Positions 1 to 6,313 of a stretch of DNA of 9,373 nt are shown in pieces. The stretch covers positions 1-9,373 of the forward strand of contig CAMDJU010000095.1 of the NCBI GenBank assembly GCA_945900695.1. The letters run 5' to 3'. Made by a program: the position numbers and the translations under genes. This stretch comes from Bordetella parapertussis (GTDB lineage: Bacteria > Pseudomonadota > Gammaproteobacteria > Burkholderiales > Burkholderiaceae_C). Positions within the stretch are counted from its first letter, which is position 1; each line of letters begins with the position of its first letter. The notes below the pieces were generated by a model. It worked only from the letters and a program-made list of their open reading frames with translations. It was not told the origin of the DNA and searched no databases.

Positions 1-855
1 ACCATCAACGGTTTGGGCGAGCGGGCGGGCAATTGCTCGCTGGAAGAGGTGGTGATGGCCATCAAAACCCGGCGCGACTACTTTGGCTTGGATTGCGCCA
101 TCGATACCCGACACATCTTGGCCGCCAGCCGCATGGTGAGCCAAACCACAGGCTTTGTGGTGCAGCCCAACAAGGCCGTGGTGGGGGCCAATGCCTTTGC
201 CCATGCCTCTGGCATCCACCAAGATGGCGTGCTCAAAGCACGTGATACCTACGAGATCATGCGCGCCGAAGATGTGGGCTGGAGCGCCAATAAGTTGGTG
301 CTGGGCAAGCTCAGCGGGCGCAATGCCTTCAAACAGCGTTTGCTGGACTTGGGAGTGGAGATGGAGTCCGAGGCCGATATCAATGCCGCCTTTGCCCGCT
401 TCAAAGAGCTGGCAGACCGCAAGAGCGATATTTTTGACGAAGACATCTTGGCCCTGGTCAGCGAAGAAAACACCCATCAAGGTGACGACGCCTATGGGTT
501 TGTATCTTTGGCCCAGCACAGCGAAACCGGCGAGCGCCCTCAAGCCAAGGTGGTATTCACTGTCCATGGCAAAGAGGTGCATGGCCAGTCAGATGGCAAT
601 GGACCCGTGGACGCTTCACTCAAAGCCATTGAGAACCATGTGAAAAGCGGTGCCGAGATGGTCTTGTATTCGGTCAACGCCATCAGCGGTTCTACCGAAA
701 GCCAAGGCGAGGTCACGGTGCGGTTGCAAAACAGTGGTCGGGTGGTCAATGGTGTGGGTTCAGACCCCGACATCGTGGTGGCATCGGCAAAAGCGTACTT
801 AAGTGCGCTCAATAAGCTGCAAAGCAAGGCGGATCGGGTGGCGGCCCAAGGCTAA
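1..855 (+). CDS. leuA: 2-isopropylmalate synthase, C-terminal part (5' end outside window)
   Basis: LeuA condenses acetyl-CoA with 2-oxoisovalerate, the first committed step of leucine biosynthesis, in the cytoplasm. The reading frame is open from base 1, beginning [11 protein letters not shown], and ends at TAA 853-855. This gives 284 residues of a protein normally a little over 500 long, so the N-terminal half, including most of the TIM barrel and the HxH metal motif, lies upstream. Visible family hallmarks are the NGLGERAGN barrel segment at the start, the [11 protein letters not shown] segment with its conserved catalytic-region histidine, and a complete C-terminal LeuA dimer/regulatory domain (roughly the last 110 residues, from [14 protein letters not shown] to the end) that binds leucine for feedback inhibition in this family. 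The frame is intact, with no sign of decay. The next gene has its own promoter-like sequence, so leuA probably ends its transcription unit. The identification is very secure. Confidence 0.97.
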   Translation, partial: TINGLGERAGNCSLEEVVMAIKTRRDYFGLDCAIDTRHILAASRMVSQTTGFVVQPNKAVVGANAFAHASGIHQDGVLKARDTYEIMRAEDVGWSANKLVLGKLSGRNAFKQRLLDLGVEMESEADINAAFARFKELADRKSDIFDEDILALVSEENTHQGDDAYGFVSLAQHSETGERPQAKVVFTVHGKEVHGQSDGNGPVDASLKAIENHVKSGAEMVLYSVNAISGSTESQGEVTVRLQNSGRVVNGVGSDPDIVVASAKAYLSALNKLQSKADRVAAQG

Positions 856-865
856 ACCGCCTTGG
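846..865 (+). terminator. Small hairpin over the leuA stop codon, weak terminator candidate
   Basis: CCAAGGC (846-852) and GCCTTGG (859-865) form a perfect 7-bp stem. The 6-base loop begins with the TAA stop codon. Only TTAGAA follows, so the U-tract of a classical intrinsic terminator is poor. It may be a weak terminator or a 3'-end stabilising hairpin for leuA mRNA. The inverted repeat is seen directly; the function is inferred. Confidence 0.35.
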
Positions 866-917
866 TTAGAACCGGCAAGCCCGATTTACTTGATAAATGT
901 TTTCCAAGTCTTTGATC

Positions 918-945
918 TTGCGAAACTATTTTTCTTTGTTAGACT
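918..945 (+). promoter_or_regulatory. Candidate extended -10 promoter for pbpG
   Basis: TTGCGA (918-923) resembles a -35 box and TAGACT (940-945) a -10 box, each 4 of 6 to consensus, with a 16-base spacer. TG at 937-938, one base before the -10 box, makes an extended -10 element. Transcription would start near 952. This leaves a leader of about 22 bases with GGGGT (964-968) before the TTG at 975, and lies downstream of the alternative ATG at 897. It therefore supports the later start of the next gene. No experimental support is available. Confidence 0.45.
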
Positions 946-974
946 CCAAGCTTCTAGATTTGTGGGGTAGCGCT

Positions 975-1985
975 TTGAAGCAAATTGCACGGGGTTGGGG
1001 CACGTTGTGTTTGTCCATGTGTTTGGCAGGTTTGGCATTTGCAGCAGAACCAGCAAAATCAACAGCGACAAATGCTGCCAAAAAACCGGTTGCTCAGGCT
1101 CAGCGCAACAAAGCCAACGCCCAACCCAAAGCCAAAGCCAAAGCCAAAACCAAAGCGCCAGTGAAAGCCCGTGTCGACACGCGGCCCTCTTTTGGCAAAG
1201 TGGCCGGTCTGCATGACGTGAGCGATGAGTTGTCGCTCAAGTCCAGCGTGGCTTTGGTGGTCGACCAAGATACCCAAGAGGTGCTGCTCAGCAAAAACGA
1301 CAGTGCCGTTCTGCCCATTGCCTCCATCACCAAGCTGATGACGGCGTTGCTGATCAACGATGCTCAGTTGCCCATGGACGAGATGATCACCATCACCCAA
1401 GACGATGTGGACACCGAAAAGGGCAGCCGTTCACGGCTGCAAGTGGGCGCCAGTTTGGCCCGTGGGGAGTTGCTGCATTTGGCCTTGATGGCCAGTGAAA
1501 ACCGCGCCGCCCATGCCTTGGGCCGCACTTACCCGGGTGGGCTGGAGGTCTTTGTGGGGCTGATGAACCTGAAAGCCAAAGACATTGGCATGACCGATAC
1601 CCGCTTTGTCGAGCCCACGGGCTTGTCGAGCAAAAACCAATCCAGTGCCAAAGACTTGGTCACCTTGGTGCAAATGGCCTATCGCGAACCCCTGTTGCGC
1701 GACCTCTCAACCAGCGACAGCCATGTGGTGGATGTCGGCCGCCACAGCTTGATCTACAAAACCACCAACCGCTTGATCAACAACCCCAGTTGGGACATTG
1801 GTTTGCAAAAAACCGGTTACATCTCTGAGGCGGGCCAATGCCTGGTGATGCAAACCAAAATTGCCGGGCGCAAATTGATCATGGTCTTTTTGGACTCGGC
1901 TGGCAAATTCAGCCGGATAGCCGACGCAGAGCGGGTTCGCCGCTGGGTCGAAGCCAAGCACCGTGCGGTCGTGCCTCAAACCTGA
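975..1985 (+). CDS. pbpG: D-alanyl-D-alanine endopeptidase (PBP7 type)
   Basis: This is a low-molecular-weight penicillin-binding protein of the peptidase S11 family. It cleaves D-Ala-meso-DAP cross-links in periplasmic peptidoglycan. From the TTG at 975 it has 336 residues; E. coli PBP7 has about 310. The N-terminus is a clear signal peptide (LKQIAR, then a hydrophobic stretch ending AGLAFA before AEP). It is followed by a Lys/Ala-rich linker of about 40 residues. The active-site motifs are all present: S117-I-T-K120 (SxxK, nucleophile and base), S174-E-N176 (SxN) and K279-T-G281 (KTG). Segments such as SENRAA, YPGG, TRFVEPTGLS and AGQCLVM match E. coli PbpG closely. An ATG at 897 would add 26 residues before the signal peptide. 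I reject it because it lacks a ribosome site, buries the signal peptide and precedes the likely promoter. The gene is probably monocistronic. Confidence 0.93.
   Translation: MKQIARGWGTLCLSMCLAGLAFAAEPAKSTATNAAKKPVAQAQRNKANAQPKAKAKAKTKAPVKARVDTRPSFGKVAGLHDVSDELSLKSSVALVVDQDTQEVLLSKNDSAVLPIASITKLMTALLINDAQLPMDEMITITQDDVDTEKGSRSRLQVGASLARGELLHLALMASENRAAHALGRTYPGGLEVFVGLMNLKAKDIGMTDTRFVEPTGLSSKNQSSAKDLVTLVQMAYREPLLRDLSTSDSHVVDVGRHSLIYKTTNRLINNPSWDIGLQKTGYISEAGQCLVMQTKIAGRKLIMVFLDSAGKFSRIADAERVRRWVEAKHRAVVPQT
1128..1157 (+). repeat. Hexanucleotide tandem repeat (AAAGCC) in the pbpG linker
   Basis: Three exact AAAGCC units (1128-1145) are followed by two degenerate ones (AAAACC, AAAGCG). They encode a Lys-Ala alternating stretch in the linker between the signal peptide and the catalytic domain of the PBP7 homologue. 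In-frame repeats like this can change length by slippage without breaking the gene. The basic linker may contact anionic cell-wall polymer, but that is inference. Confidence 0.75.
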
Positions 1986-2009
1986 TCGTCACTTTAGCCA
2001 GAGCGGCCC

Positions 2010-2035
2010 ATATGCCGCACAGGTCGGCGGCATAT
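2010..2035 (+). terminator. Hairpin terminator candidate downstream of pbpG
   Basis: ATATGCCGC (2010-2018) and GCGGCATAT (2027-2035) form a perfect 9-bp stem with an 8-base loop, followed on the + strand by TTAACC. It lies 25 bases after the pbpG stop, in the 91-base gap between two converging genes. The T-run is short, so termination may be only moderate. On the - strand, which would end the glt operon, the stem is followed by G/C-rich sequence rather than T, so it favours the + direction. Confidence 0.5.
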
Positions 2036-2076
2036 TTAACCTTCTGGCGCTTGGGCGGTGAGACCCTTCAACCGGC

Positions 2077-2802
2077 TCAGCGCTCTCCAGCAGCCAACAG
2101 GCGTTGGCTGAGCCATTCGGGCTCTTGCACCATCACCTCATGCCCGCAAGCCGCCCGTTCCATCTGCCACCCTGGGATTTTGGCCAGCCGCGCTTCTATC
2201 GCACCAAAGGGTGAGGGATCGTAGCCCGCAGCGCGGATGTACACCGCCTTGCGCACATGCTCCCAAGGCCGATCGTGTTCCAGGGCTTGCAGCATGCAAG
2301 CGGCGGGCTGGTCACTGGTGCGCCGGTCGACCCAGGCTTGGTCTTCGGGTGATGTGATTTTCCAAGACGCCGCACTGGGCGAGGGAATGCGCCAATTGGC
2401 TTCAAACGCCAGTCGCGCTTTTTCTCGCCGATCTGGTGGCATGGCGTCCACCAGGCTTTGGTGGGGCTCGGGCACAAACGCATCCAAGTAAACCAGTGCA
2501 TCCATGCGGCTGCGCAAGGCCTCGGCCACGCCGGTGATCACCATGCCGCCATAACTGTGGCCACACAAGACGACGTCTTCCAGCTCTTCGGATTGGATGA
2601 GGCCGACCACGTCTTGCACATGGGTCATCAAATTGACCTCGGGGGTGAGCAGGTGGGCACGATCGGCCAAGCCCGTCAAGGTGGGTGTGAAAACCCGGTG
2701 ACCCGCGGCCACCAGCCGTTCACTGACCCGGCGCCAACACCAACCCCCATGCCAGGCCCCGTGCACCAGTACAAAGGTGTGTGTTGCACCGCCGGGGGAC
2801 AT
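2077..2802 (-). CDS. Alpha/beta hydrolase, esterase-like (last gene of the glt operon)
   Basis: This is a 241-residue single-domain alpha/beta-hydrolase with no signal peptide, so probably cytoplasmic. Visible hallmarks are HGAWHGGW (residues 14-21, oxyanion-hole loop), the nucleophile elbow GHSYGG (81-86, Ser83), a candidate acid Asp195 in AAGYDPSPF, and the catalytic His221 in CGHEVMVQEPEWL. The HGAWHGGW/GHSYGG pair is typical of the branch containing plant methyl esterases, hydroxynitrile lyases and bacterial EstC-like esterases. The substrate cannot be deduced. The start is the ATG at 2802; a TTG directly before it would add one residue. It begins 10 bases after the stop of the ABC ATPase gene, so it is very likely co-transcribed with the glutamate/aspartate transporter genes. 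That arrangement is unusual for a glt operon. The family is certain, the function unknown. Confidence 0.9.
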   Translation of the reverse strand: MSPGGATHTFVLVHGAWHGGWCWRRVSERLVAAGHRVFTPTLTGLADRAHLLTPEVNLMTHVQDVVGLIQSEELEDVVLCGHSYGGMVITGVAEALRSRMDALVYLDAFVPEPHQSLVDAMPPDRREKARLAFEANWRIPSPSAASWKITSPEDQAWVDRRTSDQPAACMLQALEHDRPWEHVRKAVYIRAAGYDPSPFGAIEARLAKIPGWQMERAACGHEVMVQEPEWLSQRLLAAGER

Positions 2803-2812
2803 CAATGGAGGC

Positions 2813-3550
2813 TCAATGGCTCAAAATCTTTGACAAGAACTCTTGTGCCCGCGCACTGCGGGGTGCCCCAAAAAACTCATCGCGGGTGCAGTCTTCAACG
2901 ATCTTGCCTTGGTCCATGAAGATGACGCGGTGGGCCACTTTGCGGGCGAAACCCATCTCGTGGGTGACCACCATCATGGTCATGCCTTCTGAGGCCAGTT
3001 GCACCATCACATCCAGCACTTCGCTGACCATCTCAGGGTCCAGCGCTGAGGTGGGCTCATCAAACAGCATGGCCACGGGGTCCATGGCCAAGGCGCGGGC
3101 GATGGCCACGCGTTGCTGCTGGCCGCCCGATAACTGGCCTGGAAATTTGTTCGCATGTTCGGACAGGCCCACGCGCTCCAACAGCCCCAAGGCCTTGTCA
3201 CGCGCTTGCTCTGCTGAACGGTTCAGCACTTTGAGCTGTCCCAGGGTGAGGTTTTCGGTCACGCTCAGGTGTGGAAACAACTCGAAGTGCTGAAACACCA
3301 TGCCAATGCGGGCGCGCAATTGGGGCAAGTTGGTGGCCGCGTCGCCTACCGACAGGCCGTCCATGTGGATGGTGCCTTTTTGAAATGGCTCCAAACCGTT
3401 CGCGCATTTGATCAGGGTGGATTTGCCCGATCCTGATGGGCCACACACGACCACCACTTCACCCTTGTTGACCTGGGTGCTGCACTGGTCGAGCACTTGA
3501 AAGTCTCCGTACCATTTGCTCACGTTTTGAAAGTGGAGGGTTGCAGGCAT
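2813..3550 (-). CDS. gltL: Glutamate/aspartate ABC transporter, ATP-binding protein
   Basis: This cytoplasmic ATPase drives import through the GltJ-GltK permease pair. At 245 residues it has the normal length of polar amino acid ABC ATPases (GlnQ/GltL type; E. coli GltL 241). All nucleotide-binding motifs are intact: Walker [10 protein letters not shown] (37-45), Q-loop Gln87 in [10 protein letters not shown], signature LSGGQQQ (140-146), Walker B AMLFDE ending at the catalytic Glu165, D-loop SALD, and the switch His197 in VTHEMGF. The ATG start at 3550 lies 9 bases after the gltK stop. The ATPase sequence alone would not separate GltL from GlnQ or HisP-like relatives; the assignment rests on the neighbouring gltI and gltJ homologues, which resemble the E. 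coli glt genes closely. Confidence 0.95.
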   Translation of the reverse strand: MPATLHFQNVSKWYGDFQVLDQCSTQVNKGEVVVVCGPSGSGKSTLIKCANGLEPFQKGTIHMDGLSVGDAATNLPQLRARIGMVFQHFELFPHLSVTENLTLGQLKVLNRSAEQARDKALGLLERVGLSEHANKFPGQLSGGQQQRVAIARALAMDPVAMLFDEPTSALDPEMVSEVLDVMVQLASEGMTMMVVTHEMGFARKVAHRVIFMDQGKIVEDCTRDEFFGAPRSARAQEFLSKILSH

Positions 3551-3559
3551 GGTGGTCTT

Positions 3560-4246
3560 TCAGCGGATGATGGCCGTGCGCGCTTGCAAGCGGCGCACAC
3601 CCCAAGAGGCGAGGGAGCAAATCACAAAGTACACCAGGGCGGCAAAGGTGTACATCTCCAAAAGGCGGCTGTCGCGGTTGGCGACCTTGCTGGCCGCCCC
3701 CAAAAAGTCGGTGCTCGATATCACATAGACCAGCGAGGTGTCTTGAAACAAGATGATCGACTGCGTCAACAGCACCGGTAGCATGTTGCGAAACGCTTGC
3801 GGCAAAACCACAAACGACATGGCTTGGCGGTAGTTCAGGCCAATCGCATAGGCGGCAGAAATTTGTCCGCTGGGGATGGACTGGATGCCCGCGCGCATGA
3901 TTTCGCAAAAGAAGGCGGCTTCAAACAAGGTGAAGGTGATCAAGGCGCTGGCAAATGCACCCACCTTGATGGGATCTTTGCTGCCCAATACCCAAGCACC
4001 CAGCCAGGGCACCAAAAAAAAGAACCAAAAAATAACCAGCACCAGGGGCAGCGATCGCATGAGGTTCACGTATGCACCCGCAAAGGCCGACAGGGGCTTG
4101 ATGGACGACAAGCGCATCAGCGCCAGCGCCGTGCCCAGCACCACCCCACCGACCATGGACAAGGCAGTGAGGGTGAGGGTAAAGGTCATGCCCTCTTTGA
4201 ACAGGTACTCCCAAGAGCGTGCAATGACGTCAAAGTCGTAGTTCAT
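3560..4246 (-). CDS. gltK: Glutamate/aspartate ABC transporter, permease GltK
   Basis: This is an inner-membrane permease subunit of the HisM/GlnP family, expected to pair with GltJ to form the translocation channel. The ATG at 4246 gives 228 residues (E. coli GltK 224). An upstream extension to 4342 would add 32 residues and overlap gltJ, and its sequence is not permease-like, so I reject it. MNYDFDVIARSWEYLFKEG at the start is typical of GltK. Hydrophobic segments lie near residues 20-45, 60-90, 95-115, 150-175 and 195-215. The cytoplasmic EAA loop that contacts the ATPase spans about 109-150 (EAAFFCEIMRAGIQ...GQISAAYAIGL). The start lies 2 bases after the gltJ stop, which implies translational coupling. 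Confidence 0.95.
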   Translation of the reverse strand: MNYDFDVIARSWEYLFKEGMTFTLTLTALSMVGGVVLGTALALMRLSSIKPLSAFAGAYVNLMRSLPLVLVIFWFFFLVPWLGAWVLGSKDPIKVGAFASALITFTLFEAAFFCEIMRAGIQSIPSGQISAAYAIGLNYRQAMSFVVLPQAFRNMLPVLLTQSIILFQDTSLVYVISSTDFLGAASKVANRDSRLLEMYTFAALVYFVICSLASWGVRRLQARTAIIR

Positions 4247-4248
4247 GC

Positions 4249-5010
4249 TCAGTGCCCCGCCTGCGGTGCGTTGCTCGCAGAGCCAATATAGCCGGGCAAG
4301 CGCAAGTGGTTCTCCAACCTGCGCATCGCCAACACCACACACAAATTGACCAGCAGGTAAATCAAGGTGGCGGCGGCAAAGGCCTCAAAAACGTGGAAGC
4401 TGAACTCTTGCATGGCGCGGGCCCGACCAGTGAGCTCCATCAGGCCAATGGTCAAGGCCAGCGATGTGTTTTTGATGGTGTTCAAAAACTCCGAGGTCAG
4501 CGGCGGCAAGATGATCCGAAACACCATCGGCAGCAGCACATAGCGGTAGGTTTGCCAAGTCGTCAGGCCCACCGACAAACCGGCCATGCGTTGTCCTCTG
4601 GGCAATGCCTGAATGCCCGAGCGCACTTGCTCGGCCACCCGAACAGACATGAACAGGCCCAAACACAGCACCGCTGGCACCAAAGACGACCAGGGAGGCG
4701 GCATTTGCTTGATGGCGTCGCCCCAGGCCTGGGGCAACAACTCGGGGAACACGAAATACCACAAGAACATTTGCACCAGCAATGGGATGTTGCGAAACAA
4801 CTCCGTGTAAGCCAGGCAGGCTTTTTCAATCGCGGGCTTGCCCAAGGTGCGCAACGTGCCCACCAGCACGCCCAGCGCCAGGGCCAGTGTCCAGGCTAAC
4901 AAGGCCGTGACCACGGTCCAACCCAGGCCACCAATGAGGTAAGCCAAGTAAGTGCCCGATGCGCCCGGTTCGAGCTCGGCAAAGATGTGCCAGTCCCAGT
5001 TGTATTTCAT
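4249..5010 (-). CDS. gltJ: Glutamate/aspartate ABC transporter, permease GltJ
   Basis: This is the partner inner-membrane permease, 253 residues (E. coli GltJ 246). Similarity to E. coli GltJ runs from end to end: an N-terminal WDWHIF motif, ELFRNIPLLVQMF (70-82), the LCLGLF segment, the EAA loop EQVRSGIQALPRGQRMAG (about 127-144), RYVLLP, and NHLRLPG near the C-terminus. Hydrophobic membrane segments lie around 22-55, 70-95, 108-125, 155-190 and 208-230. The ATG at 5010 has no clear Shine-Dalgarno sequence. It follows gltI after a 98-base gap that holds a strong hairpin, so its expression is probably lower than that of gltI. A C-terminal tail of about 13 residues is not seen in the E. coli protein. 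Confidence 0.96.
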   Translation of the reverse strand: MKYNWDWHIFAELEPGASGTYLAYLIGGLGWTVVTALLAWTLALALGVLVGTLRTLGKPAIEKACLAYTELFRNIPLLVQMFLWYFVFPELLPQAWGDAIKQMPPPWSSLVPAVLCLGLFMSVRVAEQVRSGIQALPRGQRMAGLSVGLTTWQTYRYVLLPMVFRIILPPLTSEFLNTIKNTSLALTIGLMELTGRARAMQEFSFHVFEAFAAATLIYLLVNLCVVLAMRRLENHLRLPGYIGSASNAPQAGH

Positions 5011-5061
5011 GTCACTGTGCGTTGTCTGCGTGGGTGCGATAAGCCTTTGGGCTCAGCCCAC

Positions 5062-5091
5062 AAAAAAAGGGAACTTGCGCTCCCTTTTTTT
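5062..5091 (-). terminator. A7/T7 hairpin between gltI and gltJ, likely partial terminator or attenuator
   Basis: AAAAAAAGGGA (5062-5072) and TCCCTTTTTTT (5081-5091) are exact complements separated by an 8-base loop. A C-G pair extends the stem at 5061/5092, and further CCC/GGG pairing is possible with one bulged A. Read on the - strand, the GGGA/TCCC stem is followed by seven T, the form of an intrinsic terminator; the arms are symmetric, so it could also act on the other strand. It starts 17 bases past the gltI stop, inside an otherwise continuous operon. A partial terminator here would lower permease and ATPase expression relative to the binding protein, a common design in ABC importers. 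Confidence 0.8.
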
Positions 5092-5108
5092 GGGTGAGTT
5101 CATTGGCC

Positions 5109-6005
5109 TTATTCGTAGACCTTGGGGTCAGGTGAATCGGTGGGCTTGGCCATCACCCTTTTAAGGCTGGGGCTGATGGGGATGTTCAAGTTGATGCCTT
5201 TGGGGGCAATGGGCTTTTCAAACCAAGTGTTGTAGATGCCGTTGATCGCACCCGATGTCAACAAGGCGCTGACAGCACTGTCCACCACTTGTTTGAACTT
5301 GGGGTCATCCTTGCGGATCATGATGCCGTAGGGCTCAACCGACAAAGCCTCGCTGGAGATTTCATAGTCACCCGGCGTTTTGGCATTGGCCACCAAACCA
5401 GCCAACAAAATGTCATCCATGGCAAAAGCTGCGGCGCGGCCTGTCTCGACCATCAAAAACGCTTCAGCGTGGCCATTGGCCGAGACGATGCTGATGCCCA
5501 GGTTTTGCGCGGCGTTCAACTCGGTGACTTGTTTGATGTTGGTGGTGCCAGCGGTAGAGACCAGGGTTTTGCCCTTGAGGTCGGCCAGCTTTTTGATGCC
5601 CGAGTTCTTTTTGTAGACGATGCGGTTGGCCGTCACAAAAGTGGTGGGCGCGTAAGACACTTGCTTTTGGCGGTCGGCATTGTTGGTGGTGGAACCACAT
5701 TCAATGTCCACAGTGCCATTGGCCAGCAGCGGAATGCGGTTGGCTGAGGTGACCAATTGGTATTTGACTTCGAGCTTGGCCAAGCCCAGATTTTTTTGCA
5801 CCGCGTCCACGATGCGCAGGCACAGGTCAATCGAATAACCAATGGGCTTTTGCTTGTCGTCGTAGTAGGAGAAGGGGATGGACGCATCCCGGTGGCCAAT
5901 GGTGAAGCTACCGCTGGATTTGACTTTTTCCAGGGTGTCAGCATGGCCCACATTGGCGGCCAAAGCAAAGGCCAAGCAGGCCACGGTGCGCAAAGAAAAG
6001 CTCAT
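5109..6005 (-). CDS. gltI: Glutamate/aspartate ABC transporter, periplasmic binding protein
   Basis: This is a family 3 solute-binding protein that captures glutamate/aspartate in the periplasm and delivers it to GltJK. At 298 residues it is close to E. coli GltI (302). A signal peptide (MSFSLRTVACLAFALAANVGHA) is probably cleaved after residue 22, before DTLEKVK. Recognisable segments are GHRDASIPFSYYDD (37-50, with the ligand-contact Arg39 region), PIGYSIDLC (54-62) and TSANRIPLLANGTVDIECG (86-104), followed by STTNN and RQKQVSYA, all typical of GltI. The ATG at 6005 has a good Shine-Dalgarno (TAGGAG) with a 5-base spacer. The promoter candidate lies about 27 bases upstream. The gene is first in the operon and followed by an attenuator-like hairpin, so it should be the most strongly expressed member. 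Relative preference for Glu or Asp cannot be read from the sequence. Confidence 0.95.
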   Translation of the reverse strand: MSFSLRTVACLAFALAANVGHADTLEKVKSSGSFTIGHRDASIPFSYYDDKQKPIGYSIDLCLRIVDAVQKNLGLAKLEVKYQLVTSANRIPLLANGTVDIECGSTTNNADRQKQVSYAPTTFVTANRIVYKKNSGIKKLADLKGKTLVSTAGTTNIKQVTELNAAQNLGISIVSANGHAEAFLMVETGRAAAFAMDDILLAGLVANAKTPGDYEISSEALSVEPYGIMIRKDDPKFKQVVDSAVSALLTSGAINGIYNTWFEKPIAPKGINLNIPISPSLKRVMAKPTDSPDPKVYE

Positions 6006-6031
6006 GAATGCTCCTACAAAAATGATGTCGA

Positions 6032-6060
6032 ATCCTAGCCTAGAAATAGGCCTCGGGCAA
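6032..6060 (-). promoter_or_regulatory. Candidate gltI promoter with inverted repeat in the spacer
   Basis: On the - strand, TTGCCC (6055-6060) and TAGGAT (6032-6037) match -35 and -10 boxes at 4 of 6 positions each, with an ideal 17-base spacer. Transcription would start near 6025, giving a short leader holding the TAGGAG ribosome site. The spacer contains a perfect 5-bp inverted repeat, GCCTA (6038-6042) and TAGGC (6047-6051), separated by 4 bases. It could be an operator whose occupation blocks RNA polymerase. The boxes are seen; their function is inferred. Confidence 0.55.
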
Positions 6061-6067
6061 GGATGAA

Positions 6068-6093
6068 AAACCCCTTTTTACTTCCTGGGGTTT
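6068..6093 (-). terminator. Terminator-like hairpin upstream of the gltI promoter
   Basis: AAACCCC (6068-6074) and GGGGTTT (6087-6093) form a perfect 7-bp stem with a 12-base loop. Read on the - strand, the second arm runs into five T, as in an intrinsic terminator. It lies upstream of the gltI promoter, with no recognisable - strand gene before it. It could end a short - strand transcript, insulate gltI from antisense transcription, or be part of a regulator-binding region. Read on the + strand, only three T follow the stem. Confidence 0.4.
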
Positions 6094-6119
6094 GCCCTTG
6101 ATTCGGGGTTTATCCCTTG
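6087..6119. repeat. Two near-identical 14-15 base direct repeats upstream of gltI
   Basis: GGGGTTTGCCCTTG (6087-6100) and GGGGTTTATCCCTTG (6105-6119) differ only at the central G versus AT. They are separated by 4 bases, a period of 18 bases on the left edges. On the - strand they read CAAGGG-N(1-2)-AAACCCC and lie just upstream of the gltI -35 box. The spacing and position suit tandem binding sites for a transcription factor. The left copy also supplies one arm of the hairpin at 6068-6093. Confidence 0.6.
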
Positions 6120-6154
6120 CCTCTTGGTGGTGCATGTGTGAGGATAAGGCACCA

Positions 6155-6313
6155 ATGTGGGGGATGGACATGGGCATATGGATCGAGTTGGGCGTGTTTG
6201 CACTGGTGTTTGTGTTTGCCATCCACCAGTGGCATGACTTGAAAAAAGAAAAAGCCAAGCGCGAAGCTGCCCGCCAACAGACTGACCAAAACAACAAGGA
6301 CCACCATGATTGA
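6155..6313 (+). CDS. Small single-pass membrane protein, hypothetical
   Basis: This frame encodes 52 residues starting MWGMDMGIWIEL. One hydrophobic helix (about residues 7-24, IWIELGVFALVFVFAIHQW) is followed by a highly charged, Lys/Glu/Arg/Gln-rich tail (LKKEKAKREAARQQ) that could form an amphipathic or coiled helix, ending in NNKDHHD. This suggests an inner-membrane anchor with a cytoplasmic tail. The ATG at 6155 is chosen because AAGG (6146-6149) sits 5 bases upstream; ATG at 6164 or 6170 is also possible. The TGA at 6311-6313 overlaps the start of the next gene by 8 bases, which points to translational coupling with the Bug binding protein. I do not recognise the family. It is too short for TctB (about 150 residues, four helices). 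Reality of the gene is likely but not proven. Confidence 0.65.
   Translation: MWGMDMGIWIELGVFALVFVFAIHQWHDLKKEKAKREAARQQTDQNNKDHHD

Noticed and set aside
3459..3908. 149-codon - strand frame across the gltK-gltL junction
   Set aside because: It overlaps two well-supported transporter genes in another frame on the same strand, and its translation has no family features.
4252..4899. Long + strand open frame (215 codons) opposite gltJ
   Set aside because: It is antisense to an unmistakable permease gene, its translation is rich in His/Gln/Arg with no recognisable domain, and it follows from the codon bias of the real gene.
6155..6313. Small ORF as a TctB-like permease subunit of a TTT system
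   Set aside because: TctB proteins have about 150 residues and four membrane helices; this has 52 residues and one helix.
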